From: Candidatus Enterococcus murrayae | Lineage (GTDB): Bacteria > Bacillota > Bacilli > Lactobacillales > Enterococcaceae | Assembly: GCF_017315985.1 (NCBI RefSeq) | Contig: NZ_JAFLVR010000035.1 | Location: 62,001-126,000 of the forward strand | Direction: 5' to 3' | DNA: 64,000 bases | Part shown: positions 45,528 through 54,308 of the stretch, piece after piece | Layout: the number at the start of each line of letters is the position of its first letter | Numbering within the stretch: position 1 is the first letter of the stretch | Position numbers and translations under genes: made by a program | Notes under the pieces: model-generated | Told to the model about the DNA's origin: nothing | The model's input: only the letters and a program-made list of their open reading frames with translations | Databases searched by the model: none

Positions 45528-46821
45528 CGATTAATCCCTCCAATAGCGCCTGTTGGTTATTCCCTTCAATTTCAACGATTGCTTTCTTAATTGAAGCAGT
45601 AAATTCACTTGCGATAAAAATGACTTCTGCATGAGCGTAATCTCCCTTGCGGTCTGCCCTTCCAGCAATTTGGACTAACGCTGCCTTATTAAACACACGA
45701 TGAGAAGCCTGCAATACTACAACTGACACTTTCTCAAAAGTTACACCGCGTTCTAAAATAGTAGTCGTTAAAAGTAACTGATACTTGCCTGCCCGCATAT
45801 TTTCAACCTTGATTAAGCGCTCTTGATCTTGTGCAAAAACAGTTGTCAACTGAACTGTCGGATATACATATTGAATGTGGTTCGCCATTTTTGCTAACAA
45901 AGGGATATTGGGACAGAAAAGCAACACATTGTTTTTCTCTAACAGTTGAGCAATTTTAGTCAAAATATTTTTTGGTAGTCGCCCTTTAGATAAATACTTC
46001 TCTAAACGCCAAGAAAATAATAGTTGCGGGACTGGCAAACTACGACGATGATAACGTGCTGGCAAATAATAGAAACGATCGACATTCTTCTTCAAAAAAT
46101 CATCTGGAGTTGCACTCAAGTAAATACGATTTCCATCTTTTCTTTGTGCGTCATCTACTGCCCGATGCAATAACGGATCTGCTGCATAAGGAAATGCATC
46201 AACTTCATCAACAATTATCAAATCAAAATAATCACGATAACGTAAAAGCTGGTGGATCGTGCACACAACAAAAGTATCTCCTGCATCCTTCCGATCCTGT
46301 CCATGAAACAGACTGATTCGTTCTTGCGGAAATGCTCTACAAAAACGCAAATAAAGTTCATTACAAACATCCACTCTAGGTGATGTTACAGCGATTCGTT
46401 TTGCTTGCTCTAATGAAGTCTTCAAAAGTGGAAATAGAATTTCTGTTTTCCCCGCTCCTGTCACCGCCCAAAGTAAGAAAGTTTTGGCAATACTCTGATC
46501 TTCTAACAATTGTTCAGCAATTTTATGTTGTGAAGGAGAAAGTTGTCCCGACCAAATTAGTTCAACTGATCTAACGGGCAATTTTTTTACTGGAAAATAG
46601 TAAAGAAAGCTGCGACTATCCACACGCCCCAAAGCTAGACAGTCTGTACAATAAAAAAAATCGGCTGGCAATTTTTCCTGAGAAACTCCTCCGCAACGCT
46701 GACATAGCCAGCCCTCTTTAACTTCTGTCATTGCAGGTTCTTTTTCAGCACACTTCAAATCTACTTGTGGATAGAACGTCTGCCACTCGCTCAATAATAG
46801 ATGTTGACCAGTTATCTCCAT
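45517..46821 (-). CDS. comFA: Competence helicase ComFA
   Basis: 434 residues from ATG 46821, chosen because GGGAGG lies seven bases before it. A four-cysteine zinc site (CQRCGG and CTDCLALG) precedes a DEAD-type helicase: Walker A WAVTGAGKTE, IIVDEVDAFP, SATP, and the C-terminal QIAGRADRKG. It pulls single-stranded DNA across the membrane in competent bacteria. No com-box promoter could be identified. Confidence 0.94.
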   Translation of the reverse strand: MEITGQHLLLSEWQTFYPQVDLKCAEKEPAMTEVKEGWLCQRCGGVSQEKLPADFFYCTDCLALGRVDSRSFLYYFPVKKLPVRSVELIWSGQLSPSQHKIAEQLLEDQSIAKTFLLWAVTGAGKTEILFPLLKTSLEQAKRIAVTSPRVDVCNELYLRFCRAFPQERISLFHGQDRKDAGDTFVVCTIHQLLRYRDYFDLIIVDEVDAFPYAADPLLHRAVDDAQRKDGNRIYLSATPDDFLKKNVDRFYYLPARYHRRSLPVPQLLFSWRLEKYLSKGRLPKNILTKIAQLLEKNNVLLFCPNIPLLAKMANHIQYVYPTVQLTTVFAQDQERLIKVENMRAGKYQLLLTTTILERGVTFEKVSVVVLQASHRVFNKAALVQIAGRADRKGDYAHAEVIFIASEFTASIKKAIVEIEGNNQQALLEGLIDAL

Positions 46822-46925
46822 GCGAATCCTCCCTTCTTGCAATAAACGTACGCAAGCGAACGCGTCAATCTTCCTATTATTCTGCTACCTTTAAGAATAA
46901 GATCCATACAGATATAGAGGGATGT

Positions 46926-46962
46926 AAAAAGGAAGCGCGACGATCAAATCGTCGCACTTCCT
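46926..46962 (-). terminator. Terminator after the DUF7662-like gene
   Basis: Stem GGAAG-c-GCGACGAT / ATCGTCGC-a-CTTCC (46931-46961) followed on the minus strand by TTTTTAC. Confidence 0.9.
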
Positions 46963-46967
46963 TATCC

Positions 46968-47255
46968 TTATATCAACCAACTTGATTTTACCAATTTGTT
47001 AAAGACCACATACTCTTTATTAAGATTCACTTGTACTACTTCATAATTGGCATTCAACCAGCCATAGGCGCCCTTTTCTGGATGACGATAATCATTTGCC
47101 CACCAATCTAGATCCCTTCGCGCTGTTTGCGGCAGACCACTGCGGGGAAACAACAGCTCATCAAACTGAGTAAAAGTCAATGTCACCTGAGAGCCATTAT
47201 TACTTTTCAAATAATGAGTAATCCCATCATATTTTTTTGCACGTGTCATGCTCAT
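46968..47255 (-). CDS. Small DUF7662-like protein
   Basis: 95 residues (an internal Met at residue 3 is an alternative start). KKYDGITHYLKS, LTFTQFDELL, LPQTARRDLDWWANDYRHPE, GWLNANYEVVQVNL and VVFNKL follow the pattern of a widespread family with the core WWAND and an AWL-x-AGW repeat, which I take to be DUF7662; the family is of unknown function and found in mobile and chromosomal contexts. It stands alone with its own terminator between comFA and yigZ. Confidence 0.7.
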   Translation of the reverse strand: MSMTRAKKYDGITHYLKSNNGSQVTLTFTQFDELLFPRSGLPQTARRDLDWWANDYRHPEKGAYGWLNANYEVVQVNLNKEYVVFNKLVKSSWLI

Positions 47256-47358
47256 CCCTCACCTTCAAACAAAATCATATTGATCAACAGCCTTTAGTTG
47301 AAACCTGCCCTGCTTTTCTCCTATACTATAATAGAGAAAACTAAAGTGAGGCAAAATC

Positions 47359-48000
47359 ATGCTGCAAAATTATCGAACCATCAAAGAAGACAATCAACAC
47401 GAAACAGAAATAAAAAAATCTCGCTTCATTTGTTTTTTGAAGCGCATTGAATCAGAAGAAGAAGCAAAAAACTTCATTCAACAAATCAAAAAGGAGCATT
47501 GGAAAGCGAATCATAATTGTAGTGCCTTTGTTTTAGGTGATCGTAATGAAATTCAGCGCTCATCAGATGACGGCGAACCCAGCGGAACCGCCGGTGTTCC
47601 TATGCTAGAGGTACTGAAAAAAAATGACCTGATTAATGTTTGTGCTGTCGTAACGCGTTACTTTGGCGGAACCAAACTCGGCGCTGGCGGTTTGATCAGA
47701 GCTTATTCAGGTGCTGTTGCCAAAGCGCTAGTTGCTACTGGCATTGTAGAAGGTCGACTGCAACAAGAAATCTTAGTTCAGCTAGACTATCCGCAGTGGG
47801 GAAAGATGGAAAATTTCATCACAAATGAACACCTGTCAGTTAAAGATACTCAATTTACGGATCAAGTCGTTGTAACCTGTATGGTAGACGAAAATAAAGT
47901 GACTGACTTTGAAAGTCAGGTTACTGATCTGCTAAATGGCCAAGTCAGCTTTAAAACTGGTGAAGTTACTTACCATGAACAATTGATCCAAGAGGTGTAG
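47359..48000 (+). CDS. yigZ: YigZ/IMPACT family protein
   Basis: 213 residues of the UPF0029 family: NHNCSAFVLG, QRSSDDGEPSGTAGVPMLEVL (read in two parts, about residues 70-91) and TRYFGGTKLGAGGLIRAYS are diagnostic. The C-terminal DUF1949 domain resembles an EF-G-like fold. Eukaryotic IMPACT relatives regulate translation; the bacterial role is unsettled. The terminator overlaps the stop codon. Confidence 0.93.
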   Translation: MLQNYRTIKEDNQHETEIKKSRFICFLKRIESEEEAKNFIQQIKKEHWKANHNCSAFVLGDRNEIQRSSDDGEPSGTAGVPMLEVLKKNDLINVCAVVTRYFGGTKLGAGGLIRAYSGAVAKALVATGIVEGRLQQEILVQLDYPQWGKMENFITNEHLSVKDTQFTDQVVVTCMVDENKVTDFESQVTDLLNGQVSFKTGEVTYHEQLIQEV

Positions 48001-48018
48001 TCCTCTTGGATCATTTTT
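47984..48018. terminator. Terminator overlapping the yigZ and gntR ends
   Basis: Perfect 12-bp stem TGATCCAAGAGG / CCTCTTGGATCA (47984-48013), then TTTTT on the plus strand. It includes the yigZ stop codon and reaches the convergent GntR gene's last codons. Confidence 0.88.
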
Positions 48019-48715
48019 CTAAATAAAATTCAAAACGGCTACCGACGTATTGTGTACGCACGTACTCAAATGGACGTCCATCTGCCAAATAAGAAATTTG
48101 ACGCAGTCTTAAAATGGCATCACCGCGTTTCACAGCTAAATATTCAGCAATTTGTTCAGATGCCAAAATCGCTGATACCGTTTGATTTGCCCGACCTATT
48201 TCAAAGCCCTTTTCTTGCAAGCTATGATAAAAAGAATCTGTAATCTCTTCTTTACTAAACCCTTCTATCAGCTTGGCTGGAATACTTGCGACTTCGAAGC
48301 AAATCGGCACATCATCAGCGTAACGAATTCGCTCCATGCGCAAAACTTGTTCCCCTTTTTCTAATCCCAATTTTTCTGCTTCACTGGAACTTGCTCGTGA
48401 ATGAAAAAACGAAATAGTCTTGCTAGAAGGTACTTTCCCCAATGATTCCATGATATCAGTAAAACTGGTCGTCCCACTCATTTTTTCTTGTACTTTCTTA
48501 CTTGCTACATACGTTCCTGAACCGATCTTTCGTTCTAAAATTCCTTCATCGGATAATGTTTGAATCGCTTGGCGGAGAGTCATTCGACTTACTCCAAATC
48601 TCAACGATAATTCTCGTTCAGAAGGCAAGCGAGCACCAACCTTCCATACACCGTTTTCAATTTCATGCTTTAATTGATCATGTATTTGAATATAAACTGG
48701 CACTTGATTCGCCAC
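48011..48715 (-). CDS. GntR/HutC family regulator (NagR/YvoA-like)
   Basis: 234 residues: a GntR winged helix (RLPSERELSLRFGVSRMTLR) and a UTRA effector domain. It resembles YvoA/NagR, which senses amino-sugar phosphates, and the palindrome in its own promoter contains GGTATATACC as in NagR/DasR-type sites. No amino-sugar gene is close by. Start is GTG 48715 after GGGGTGA. The effector is inferred. Confidence 0.83.
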   Translation of the reverse strand: MANQVPVYIQIHDQLKHEIENGVWKVGARLPSERELSLRFGVSRMTLRQAIQTLSDEGILERKIGSGTYVASKKVQEKMSGTTSFTDIMESLGKVPSSKTISFFHSRASSSEAEKLGLEKGEQVLRMERIRYADDVPICFEVASIPAKLIEGFSKEEITDSFYHSLQEKGFEIGRANQTVSAILASEQIAEYLAVKRGDAILRLRQISYLADGRPFEYVRTQYVGSRFEFYLEK

Positions 48716-48747
48716 GTTCCGTCACCCCGTTCAATTTTTCTACTTTC

Positions 48748-48776
48748 ATTATAACTGGTATATACCTAATGCACAA
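48748..48776 (-). promoter_or_regulatory. GntR-gene promoter with operator in its spacer
   Basis: On the minus strand TTGTGC (48771-48776), exactly 17 bases, TATAAT (48748-48753). The spacer holds ACTGGTATATACCT (48754-48767), a palindrome of the NagR/YvoA type; binding there would block RNA polymerase, so the gene is probably autorepressed. Confidence 0.7.
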
Positions 48777-48817
48777 CAATAATCCTCTATCTCCTTTGCT
48801 CATACATCTTTTTTTCA

Positions 48818-48855
48818 AAATAAAAGAGCAGACCATTTTTAATTGGTCTACTCTT
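48818..48855 (-). terminator. Terminator after the activase gene
   Basis: Stem AAGAG-c-AGACCA / TGGTCT-a-CTCTT (48824-48855) followed on the minus strand by TTATTTTG. Confidence 0.8.
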
Positions 48856-48859
48856 ATAA

Positions 48860-51800
48860 CTAATTCTTTACTTCTTCTTTTAATTGCTTGTTGGCAGTCG
48901 CCATCATCAAACGAATTCGATTTAATTGATTAACGATTGACACTCCTGGATCATAATCAATCGCAGCAATATTTGACTTCGGATATTGATGACGCAACTC
49001 CTTGATGACACCTTTACCAACTACATGGTTTGGCAAACAACCGAATGGTTGCATACAGACAATATTATTAACGCCTGTTTTCAATAGATCGATCATCTCA
49101 CCCGTCAGGAACCAGCCTTCTCCAGTATGATTCCCAATTGAAAGAATCTTGCTGGCATCTTCAGCCAATTGATAAATAGAATGGATGCCGGTGAAGCGTT
49201 CAGAAGCACGCAGGGCTTTATCCATCGGTTTCTCTACGACTTCAATCAGTTTGATCGCCATTTCCGCAATCGTTTTGTTTTTCTTCGGCATTCCCATGTT
49301 ATCGTATTTCCAAATTTGGTTATACAAGGAGTAATTCATAAACCCGATCAAATCCGGAACAACAGCTTCAGCACCTTCTTCTTCCAATAAACGTACAATG
49401 TCGTTGTTAGCAGTTGGGGAATATTTCACTAAGATTTCACCCACAACACCGACTTTTGGTTTAACTTCATCTGAAATAGGCACCGTATCAAAATCCTTGA
49501 TGATTTTCTTCATGTTACGATTGAAAATTGTCAACGAGCCATTTCGAACATTGCTTTCAACCTTTTTCAGCCATTCTTCATGCAAAGCATCAATCTGCCC
49601 TTTTTCCAACTCATAAGGACGTGTTCGATAAACGACTCGTTCAAATAAATCACCATAAAGGATCGCAACTACAATTCGTTTTAACATCGGCAATGTGTAT
49701 TTAAAACCTGGATTGCTTTCTACTCCTTTGTTACCTAGAGAAACAGAAACAACCGGAACTTGTGGGAAACCAGCGTCATTTAAAGCCTTCCGCAACAATG
49801 GAATATAGTTTGTTGCGCGGCATCCGCCTCCTGTTTGACTCATCATTACACTCGTATTATCTAGATCGTACTCGCCGCTTTGTAAAGCTTCGACAAGTTG
49901 CCCAATCGAAATAATCGCCGGATAACAAGAATCATTGTTAACAAATTTTAAACCGACATTGACCGCTTCTCTATCCATCGCTGGTAAACAAACGACATTA
50001 TAACCTGATGCTTCCAAAGCAACATCAAATAAACCAGATTGGTGAATCGGACTCAGCATAGGTAGCAATAAAGTATGAGTTTTACGCATTTCTTTAGTAA
50101 ATACGATTTTTTCTGGTTCTTCGAAACGTCGAACTGGTTCGAAATTTGTTTTGTCTCGTTCGTTAACTGCGGCTTTTAATGAACGAAGGCGAATTCTTAT
50201 CGCACCAAGATTAGATCCTTCATCGATTTTCAGAACAGTATAGATTTTGCCATATTGTTCCATGATTTCTTCTACTTGGTCCGTCGTGACCGCATCAAGT
50301 CCACAACCAAATGAATTCAATTGAACAAGCTCAAGATTCTTCGATTTTGCAACGACACGGGCTGCTGCATATAAACGAGAATGATAGACCCATTGATTAA
50401 CCACGCGGAGATTTCCAACATCACTTAAATGTGAAATGCTGTCCTCTGTTAAAACATGAAATCCTTCTTGAGTGATTACTTCGGCGATTCCGTGATTGAT
50501 TTCAGGATCCAAATGATAGGGGCGGCCAGAAAGAACCACACCGCGCTCGCCTTTTTGATTCAACATCAATAGAGTCTCTTCACCCTTTTGTCGGATCTCC
50601 TCTTTAAATATTTTTAATTCCTCATACGCATGATGCAGTGCTTGATTGATTTCTTCTTGTGTAATCCCCAAGTCTTGGAAACAGCGACCTAAGACTGCCG
50701 CTACTGATTGTTCATTTGCTAAATTCAAATACGGATTACGATAATCAACCTTGCCTTCACGAATATCATCCACGTTGTTGCGAATTACATCTGGATAGCT
50801 TTGAACGATTGGGCAGTTAAAATGATTATCTGCTTCTTTAGATTCTTCCTGTTCAAATACTACACCAGGATAGAAAATCATTGGCACACCGTCATCAATC
50901 AAGGCTTGAATATGACCGTGAGCGATTTTTGCAGGATAGCAAGCTGTGTCACTAGGGATTGTTTCCATCCCCTGCTCATACAGTTCCTTGTTTGAACGCG
51001 GCGATAATTTTACGCGAAAACCCAGATCACTAAAAAGTGTATGCCACAGTGGATAATTCTCATACATGTTAAGAACACGAGGAATTCCAATTTCACCGCG
51101 AACCGCATCCTTCTTGCGTAACGGACGATATTTGAATAAACGTCGATATTTATAATCCACCAAATTAACTTTTTTATCTTCTCGCTTAATTTTGATTCGC
51201 GCACCGCGTTCGCAACGATTGCCAGTAATAAACTGACGACCGTCTGAGAATAAAGTGACTGTCATCATGCAGTTATTTTCACATAGTCCGCAATGAGTGA
51301 ACTCCTTTTCTGCAGTGAAGCTATCGATTTCGGCTAAAGATAAGGTTTCAGTTTTTTCACCCAGCTCGTAATCTTCCATAGCAATCAAAGCCGCCCCAAA
51401 TGCCCCCATTAAACCAGCTATCGATGGGCGAACAACTTCTCGACCAGTTACCATTTCAAAAGCACGCAGTACAGCCTCATTGTAGAAGGTTCCACCTTGA
51501 CAGACGATCTTTTCACCCAGCTCCTCTGGTCGGCGTACTTTGATTACTTTATAGATAGCATTCTTAATAACAGAATAAGACAATCCCGCTGAGATATCAC
51601 CAACAGTGGCGCCTTCTTTTTGCACTTGCTTTACTTTAGAATTCATGAAGACTGTACAACGAGAACCTAAATCAACTGGAGCCTTCGATTTCAAGGCTGC
51701 TTGAGCAAAATCCTCCACTCGATAATTCAACGATTTAGCAAACGTCTCAATAAAAGATCCGCACCCCGAAGAACACGCTTCATTCAGTTGGATCGAAGAC

Positions 51801-53101
51801 AATGCACCTTCTTTGATAGTCATAGCCTTCATATCTTGACCACCAATGTCTAGGATAAAATCAACGCCTGGCTGAAAGTGATTCGCCGCTTTATAGTGCG
51901 CCATTGTCTCAACTTCACCGATGTCCACCTTCAAGGCATTTTTAATCAATTGTTCCCCATACCCAGTTACTGCGGATTTTCCGATAAATACATTTTCAGG
52001 TAATTTCTTATACAGATCTTTTAATACTGTCATAGTTGTTTCTAAAGGTTGCCCTTGGTTGTTTCCATAAAATGAATACATCAAGTTTCCACTATCATCG
52101 ATCAAAGCAACTTTAGTCGTCGTCGAACCCGCATCGATTCCTAAGAATGCTACTCCTTCATGATCTGTCAAACTCTTTTCCTTAGCTTGCGCTTGACCAT
52201 GCCGCATACGAAAATCTGCCAAATCTGCTTCATCTTCAAATAATCGTTCCAAGGTATCTGAAGGAGACAAATGCCCTTCTTCAGCAGTCGTCAAACGATG
52301 CAATAACGCTTCTAACGAAGTCACTTCTGCTTCCTCTGAGTAAAAAGCGGCACCCATCGCAACAAAAAGCTGTGGGTTTTCTGGAAAAATTACATTCTCT
52401 GGTGCGATATCCAATGTCTCGATAAAACGTTGACGAAGCTCGGACATGAAAAATAATGGTCCGCCAAGAAATGCGATATTCCCTTTAATTTTTCGACCAG
52501 CTGCCAAACCAGCAATTGTTTGATTAACAACTGCTTGAAAAATACTTGCAGCAATATCTTCTTTTGCCGCTCCCTCATTAATCAATGGCTGTACATCTGT
52601 TTTTGCAAACACTCCACAACGGGAAGCGATTGGATAAATCGTCTTATATTTCTTTGCTAGTTCATTCACACCGTTGGCATCGGTCTTCAATAAAACTGCC
52701 ATCTGGTCGATAAAAGCCCCTGTACCACCCGCACAGCTCCCGTTCATGCGTTGTTCCAATGCGCCTTCAAAAAAAGTGATTTTCGCGTCTTCTCCACCCA
52801 ACTCAATGGCTACATCTGTTTCAGGAATAATTTCCTCAACTGTGCGTGTACACGCGATTACCTCTTGAACAAAAGGTATTTCTAAAACATCCGCTAAACC
52901 CATCCCGCCAGATCCTGTGATGCTCATGGTCATTTTTTGATTGCCGATCACTACTTCAGCTTCTCGCAGCACACGTTCTGTGGCAGCTTTCACATCTGAA
53001 AAGTGTCGTTCATACTTTGCAAACAGACTCTCGTTTTGTTCATTTAAAATGACCAACTTGACGGTTGTAGAGCCAACATCAATCCCCGCTCGTAATGTCA
53101 T
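48860..53101 (-). CDS. Giant 2-hydroxyacyl-CoA dehydratase activase-related protein
   Basis: 1413 residues with two BcrAD/BadFG ASKHA ATPase domains in tandem ([11 protein letters not shown] at residue 7; [14 protein letters not shown] at about 323) followed by DUF2229 and HgdB-like regions. The first activase keeps Cys123 ([10 protein letters not shown]) and Cys162 (SRCGVF), 39 residues apart, the pair that bridges a 4Fe-4S cluster in activators such as HgdC; the second has CSSGCGSF and SRCTVF. A cysteine-rich [13 protein letters not shown] and GNRCERG follow near residue 600, and GGGCRATNY lies in the C-terminal part. It is expected to couple ATP hydrolysis to electron transfer under anaerobic conditions. 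Such fused proteins are widespread in anaerobes and lactic acid bacteria, but their substrate is unknown. A TetR gene is divergent. Confidence 0.86.
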   Translation of the reverse strand: MTLRAGIDVGSTTVKLVILNEQNESLFAKYERHFSDVKAATERVLREAEVVIGNQKMTMSITGSGGMGLADVLEIPFVQEVIACTRTVEEIIPETDVAIELGGEDAKITFFEGALEQRMNGSCAGGTGAFIDQMAVLLKTDANGVNELAKKYKTIYPIASRCGVFAKTDVQPLINEGAAKEDIAASIFQAVVNQTIAGLAAGRKIKGNIAFLGGPLFFMSELRQRFIETLDIAPENVIFPENPQLFVAMGAAFYSEEAEVTSLEALLHRLTTAEEGHLSPSDTLERLFEDEADLADFRMRHGQAQAKEKSLTDHEGVAFLGIDAGSTTTKVALIDDSGNLMYSFYGNNQGQPLETTMTVLKDLYKKLPENVFIGKSAVTGYGEQLIKNALKVDIGEVETMAHYKAANHFQPGVDFILDIGGQDMKAMTIKEGALSSIQLNEACSSGCGSFIETFAKSLNYRVEDFAQAALKSKAPVDLGSRCTVFMNSKVKQVQKEGATVGDISAGLSYSVIKNAIYKVIKVRRPEELGEKIVCQGGTFYNEAVLRAFEMVTGREVVRPSIAGLMGAFGAALIAMEDYELGEKTETLSLAEIDSFTAEKEFTHCGLCENNCMMTVTLFSDGRQFITGNRCERGARIKIKREDKKVNLVDYKYRRLFKYRPLRKKDAVRGEIGIPRVLNMYENYPLWHTLFSDLGFRVKLSPRSNKELYEQGMETIPSDTACYPAKIAHGHIQALIDDGVPMIFYPGVVFEQEESKEADNHFNCPIVQSYPDVIRNNVDDIREGKVDYRNPYLNLANEQSVAAVLGRCFQDLGITQEEINQALHHAYEELKIFKEEIRQKGEETLLMLNQKGERGVVLSGRPYHLDPEINHGIAEVITQEGFHVLTEDSISHLSDVGNLRVVNQWVYHSRLYAAARVVAKSKNLELVQLNSFGCGLDAVTTDQVEEIMEQYGKIYTVLKIDEGSNLGAIRIRLRSLKAAVNERDKTNFEPVRRFEEPEKIVFTKEMRKTHTLLLPMLSPIHQSGLFDVALEASGYNVVCLPAMDREAVNVGLKFVNNDSCYPAIISIGQLVEALQSGEYDLDNTSVMMSQTGGGCRATNYIPLLRKALNDAGFPQVPVVSVSLGNKGVESNPGFKYTLPMLKRIVVAILYGDLFERVVYRTRPYELEKGQIDALHEEWLKKVESNVRNGSLTIFNRNMKKIIKDFDTVPISDEVKPKVGVVGEILVKYSPTANNDIVRLLEEEGAEAVVPDLIGFMNYSLYNQIWKYDNMGMPKKNKTIAEMAIKLIEVVEKPMDKALRASERFTGIHSIYQLAEDASKILSIGNHTGEGWFLTGEMIDLLKTGVNNIVCMQPFGCLPNHVVGKGVIKELRHQYPKSNIAAIDYDPGVSIVNQLNRIRLMMATANKQLKEEVKN

Positions 53102-53125
53102 AATTATTCCTACCTTCCATTTTTA

Positions 53126-53164
53126 ACAACACATGTTGATTAACTTACAAAGTGTTTGTTATAC
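53126..53164 (+). promoter_or_regulatory. Activase/TetR divergent control region
   Basis: The 177-base spacer holds a plus-strand promoter candidate TTGATT (53135-53140) with an 18-base spacer to TATACT (53159-53164), and a short palindrome CAACA-CA-TGTTG just upstream of it. The palindrome may be a TetR operator controlling both genes. Confidence 0.35.
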
Positions 53165-53278
53165 TACTCACGTATATTCTAAAAACATTTCGAACGTTAT
53201 GCAATACTCAAAACCGTTTCATTCGTGTGATAAGCAACAATTCAAAGAAATCTGTTGCAAAACTGAAAGGATTTTACT

Positions 53279-53887
53279 ATGGTAAAAAAAATCGACCTAC
53301 GTGTTAAGCGCACCAATAAAATGATTATGGAAGCTTTTATTCATTTAGTAGAAATAAAAGGATACGACAATATCACCATACAAGAAATCGCTGATGAAGC
53401 AATGATCAATCGTGCTACCTTTTATGCTCATTTCAAAGATAAGCAGGATCTCTACGATCAAATTTTTAAACAAGCTATCGATGCATTCACTGCTGTCCTT
53501 GATCCTGACCAAATTGTTCAGGGCAACCGTTTGAAGGTTCGTAAAATTGAAATGGTACTAAAAAATATTTATGAGCAAATTCAAGCCAATAGAAAATTCT
53601 TTTTAACTATCATGGATGCCTCAGGAAATGAAATCTTACGGAAAAAAGTTGCCGAAATTTTAAATGAGAAATATTCCCATGTTTTTAAACGTTTGAAAAT
53701 TACTGAGAACGATATTGAAGTTCCTTTAGACTTTATCATTGAATACATGACTTCGATTTTTGTTGGCACCTTGCATTGGTGGATCACTAGTGAGACAACC
53801 ATGAGCGCTGATAGTTTATCTAAGCTAGTTATCAAATTGGTTGGCAATGGACACTTAACTATTTTAGGCATTGAAATCGATCACTAA
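53279..53887 (+). CDS. TetR family regulator divergent from the activase
   Basis: 202 residues. Helix-turn-helix ITIQEIADEAMINRATFYAHF at residues about 28-48 (21 residues, IT + remainder), followed by KDKQDLYDQIF, matches the TetR group with a TetR_C_39/DhaS-like C-terminal half. Only 177 bases separate its start from that of the giant activase gene, so it is the likely regulator of that gene; ligand unknown. It is followed by a strong terminator. Confidence 0.86.
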   Translation: MVKKIDLRVKRTNKMIMEAFIHLVEIKGYDNITIQEIADEAMINRATFYAHFKDKQDLYDQIFKQAIDAFTAVLDPDQIVQGNRLKVRKIEMVLKNIYEQIQANRKFFLTIMDASGNEILRKKVAEILNEKYSHVFKRLKITENDIEVPLDFIIEYMTSIFVGTLHWWITSETTMSADSLSKLVIKLVGNGHLTILGIEIDH

Positions 53888-53925
53888 AGAAAAAGCGCTC
53901 AGAAAATCTGAGCGCTTTTTCTTTG
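53886..53925. terminator. Bidirectional terminator
   Basis: Perfect 12-bp stem AAAGCGCTCAGA / TCTGAGCGCTTT (53892-53918) with T-rich tracts on both strands; serves the TetR gene and the convergent small basic ORF. Confidence 0.92.
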
Positions 53926-53929
53926 TTTC

Positions 53930-54100
53930 TTAATGATTTTTAGATTTCCATTTGATCGTATGACGAGTCGGACGAACAGAACGCACACGAGGTGCCTTCC
54001 CTTTTTCTTTAGTTATCTCTAAAGAATTGTCTTTGATCGTGCTGTAAATTTTTGCCACAGTATCGGTTAACATTTCTTTGACTTCCTCAACTTTATTCAT
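53930..54100 (-). CDS. Small basic protein of 56 residues, unknown
   Basis: A short ORF with a strong ribosome site (AAAAGGGGGAA, 7 bases before ATG 54100), a promoter and a terminator. It begins MNKVEEVKEMLTDTVAKIY, an amphipathic helix, and ends strongly basic (KGKAPRVRSVRPTRHTIKWK). No membrane segment or cysteine. I recognise no family. Codon use is ordinary for the window. It runs convergent to the TetR gene and divergent from the XRE repeat protein. The basic tail would suit nucleic-acid or membrane contact. Confidence 0.7.
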   Translation of the reverse strand: MNKVEEVKEMLTDTVAKIYSTIKDNSLEITKEKGKAPRVRSVRPTRHTIKWKSKNH

Positions 54101-54142
54101 CGTTTTTTCCCCCTTTTAATATTAAAAAAATTCTTCCATTTA

Positions 54143-54171
54143 AATGTATCTCATATTTTGAAAGGCATCAA
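54143..54171 (-). promoter_or_regulatory. Promoter of the 56-residue ORF
   Basis: On the minus strand TTGATG (54166-54171), 17-base spacer, TACATT (54143-54148), giving a leader of about 35 bases. Confidence 0.5.
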
Positions 54172-54211
54172 GCAAGAAAACTTCTCTTATCCTAAATCCT
54201 AGTTTATCAAC

Positions 54212-54230
54212 ACTCTACGCAAAGTAGAGT
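54212..54230. promoter_or_regulatory. Inverted repeat between the small ORF and the XRE gene
   Basis: ACTCTAC-gcaaa-GTAGAGT, perfect 7-bp arms, in the divergent spacer. It may be the XRE protein's operator acting on both genes. Confidence 0.45.
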
Positions 54231-54308
54231 CGGGTTTTCGCTGAATTTTCTATCAATTTTATTAATAATTCGCTATGCTTATCTTATCAATATGAAAGAG
54301 GCTATTAA

